Shown: in pieces, positions 62,877 through 64,000 of the stretch
How the letters are laid out: each line of letters opens with the position of its first letter
Numbering within the stretch: the stretch's first letter is position 1
Assembly (NCBI GenBank): GCA_023446155.1
Contig: JAEXIT010000017.1
Location: 744,001-808,000 of the forward strand
Reading direction: 5' to 3'
Length of the DNA: 64,000 nucleotides
From: Bacteroidota bacterium
GTDB lineage: Bacteria; Bacteroidota; Bacteroidia; Flavobacteriales; Flavobacteriaceae
Notes under the pieces: generated by a model
Database searches by the model: none
What the model saw: the letters and a program-made list of their open reading frames with translations, nothing else
What the model was told of the DNA's origin: nothing
Program-made: the position numbers and the translations under genes

Positions 62877-63542
62877 CTAGTTGTTTCGGTGGTACAAATA
62901 ACAAATGATCATCGCTACTCCGGGTACGATTAAGGTGCCCAAACCAAAAAGCTTTCCGGCAATGGCACCTAAAAAGCAACCGATCAGAAATCCGATAATT
63001 GTTAGAAGCTGTTTTTTAAAACTGACCATCACTTCCGGATCTTTAAAACCGTTTTTAATCAGATTTCCTAAATCAAGTGCAGCTTGTGTCACATTACCCG
63101 TCATCATGGTTGTAGGACCGTGTGTTTCCTTACTGTATAATTTTCCGAAGGCATTTTGCAATCCCATTCCAAATACGGTTGTTAAGGCAACGGCATACAT
63201 CGCCCATTCGGTAAAGATGTTCATATAGCCAAAAACATAGGACGCGATACCACTCAGCAGTAATAATACGCCTTCCCAAAAAAGGAGGGTATACCGATTG
63301 GTTGCTTTTAAAGCGATTCGGCCTCCGGTAATCACCGCGATAATAAACACGGGAAACGTTAGTAATTTGATCCATGCATGTATGTCCGAACCCTTAATGA
63401 TCTGATAGGCAAATACGATAAAGTTTCCGGTAACGTGTGCCGAAAATATCGAATCGGCCGCGACGAATGTCACCGTGTCACAATACCCTGCTATCATGGT
63501 GAGCAGCAGGGTTACATAGCCAATATTTTTTTGTAATTCCAT
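62877..63542 (-). CDS. YoaK/DUF1275 family membrane protein
   Basis: A 221-residue protein with about six membrane helices. The family motifs IAGYCDTVTFVAADSIFSAHVTGNFIVFA and GLQNAFGKLYSKETHGPTTMMTGNVTQAALDL are clear. The function is unknown. It lies 4 bases after the dps gene stop on the same strand, so the two are probably co-transcribed. Confidence 0.88.
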   Translation of the reverse strand: MELQKNIGYVTLLLTMIAGYCDTVTFVAADSIFSAHVTGNFIVFAYQIIKGSDIHAWIKLLTFPVFIIAVITGGRIALKATNRYTLLFWEGVLLLLSGIASYVFGYMNIFTEWAMYAVALTTVFGMGLQNAFGKLYSKETHGPTTMMTGNVTQAALDLGNLIKNGFKDPEVMVSFKKQLLTIIGFLIGCFLGAIAGKLFGLGTLIVPGVAMIICYLYHRNN

Positions 63543-63546
63543 AGTC

Positions 63547-64000
63547 TTAGTTTAGATGTGCCCGAAGCATCCAGGCCATTTTTTCGTGATTTTCTAAAAG
63601 TCCGGTAATATAATCGCTGGTTCCCGCATCGTGAAACTCCGCAGCAAAACGGTTGATGTTTTCCCGTAGGTGAATGATAATACTTTCGTGATCGGCCAAT
63701 AAGTCTGTTATATAACCGGTACTGTCGTTTTTTGCTCTGGATTCTTCCGTAAGATGCGTCAGCGCCAGATATTCTTTTAAGGTTCCGGGCGCATAATGAC
63801 CTAAAATACGGATACGTTCGGCTACCGTATCTACGATTTCGTCCAATGTTTTGTATTGTTGTTCAAAAAAGAGATGTTTGTTGTAAAAATCAGGTCCTTC
63901 GATATTCCAATGGGCTTTTTTTGTTTTGGTATATAGTATAAATTCATCTGCGAGTACCTGGGTTAAAACAGCAACTACTTTCGCGCTGTTTTCCGGTTGA
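63547..64000 (-). CDS. dps: Dps family ferritin-like DNA-binding protein (5' end beyond the window)
   Basis: The frame runs off the right edge, leaving 150 codons. The ferroxidase segment is visible: KAHWNIEGPDFYNKHLFFEQQY, with His in AHWN and the acidic residues in DEIVDTVAERIR. The rest continues as GHYAPGTLKEYLALTHL and a C-terminal helix to AHLN. Dps stores iron and protects DNA from peroxide. The N-terminus is not in the window, so the start is unknown. It shares a strand with the YoaK gene. Confidence 0.9.
   Translation of the reverse strand, partial: QPENSAKVVAVLTQVLADEFILYTKTKKAHWNIEGPDFYNKHLFFEQQYKTLDEIVDTVAERIRILGHYAPGTLKEYLALTHLTEESRAKNDSTGYITDLLADHESIIIHLRENINRFAAEFHDAGTSDYITGLLENHEKMAWMLRAHLN

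Noticed and set aside
1..64000. tRNA or rRNA genes
   Set aside because: Reading both strands I saw no cloverleaf with a TTCGAAT/TTCRANY-type T-loop in the intergenic regions and no rRNA segment. A dedicated tRNA scan would settle this.

Overview
The window looks like a chromosomal segment of a Bacteroidetes bacterium, most likely Flavobacteriaceae. It has T9SS-type secreted proteins, several promoters of the TTG-N19-21-TAnnTTTG type, an nrfHA-resB-ccsA nitrite ammonification operon, a SusC-like outer membrane protein without SusD, and FIS-type sigma-54 activators. Base composition is moderate except for a clearly AT-richer accessory stretch at about 12.9-19.8 kb. All family assignments come from reading motifs by eye; no search was run.

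Layout. 1-3.8 kb: the end of an unknown gene, a GNAT acetyltransferase, a zinc alcohol dehydrogenase and an ABC-F ATPase whose leader looks like a translational attenuator. 4.0-12.9 kb: an operon of a repeat-rich T9SS cargo protein, two large RHS/YD-repeat proteins (the second ending in an ADP-ribosyltransferase-like toxin tip) and a small presumed immunity gene. 12.9-19.8 kb: a graveyard or reservoir of displaced RHS toxin tips with immunity-like genes, each bounded by the same palindromic repeats. A RAYT transposase gene carries those repeats at its own ends, so the repeats look like its non-autonomous (REPIN/MITE-like) derivatives. An esterase and an APH-fold kinase sit between further copies. 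20-34 kb: mostly small housekeeping or stress genes (XRE/DUF2975 pair, polysaccharide deacetylase, flavodoxin, nitroreductase/HxlR pair, PadR-HAAS-serine hydrolase operon, AraC, SDR, Bor-like lipoprotein). 34-44 kb: MgtC, a TonB-dependent type outer membrane protein, a serine hydrolase and the nrf operon. 44-47 kb: a T9SS M43 metalloprotease.

47.3-52.5 kb holds the other standout: a four-gene operon with a LodA/GoxA-type cysteine tryptophylquinone (CTQ) amino acid oxidase, its LodB-like flavoprotein maturase, a VioB/StaD-type ferritin-like protein and a cytosolic NlpC/P60-like protein. It is preceded by a -7 element and two direct repeats that look like activator sites. 52.7-64 kb: a Crp/Fnr regulator, an epimerase-type reductase, an MhqO-like dioxygenase and a sigma-54 activator. 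The activator converges on a six-gene operon encoding a TPR histidine kinase, a sigma-54 response regulator, a GNAT, an MhqD-like hydrolase, a cupin-like protein and a TMEM175-type channel. YoaK and Dps genes close the window. A second dispersed palindrome family, core cacctgacaggttt, recurs between genes from 20 to 54 kb.
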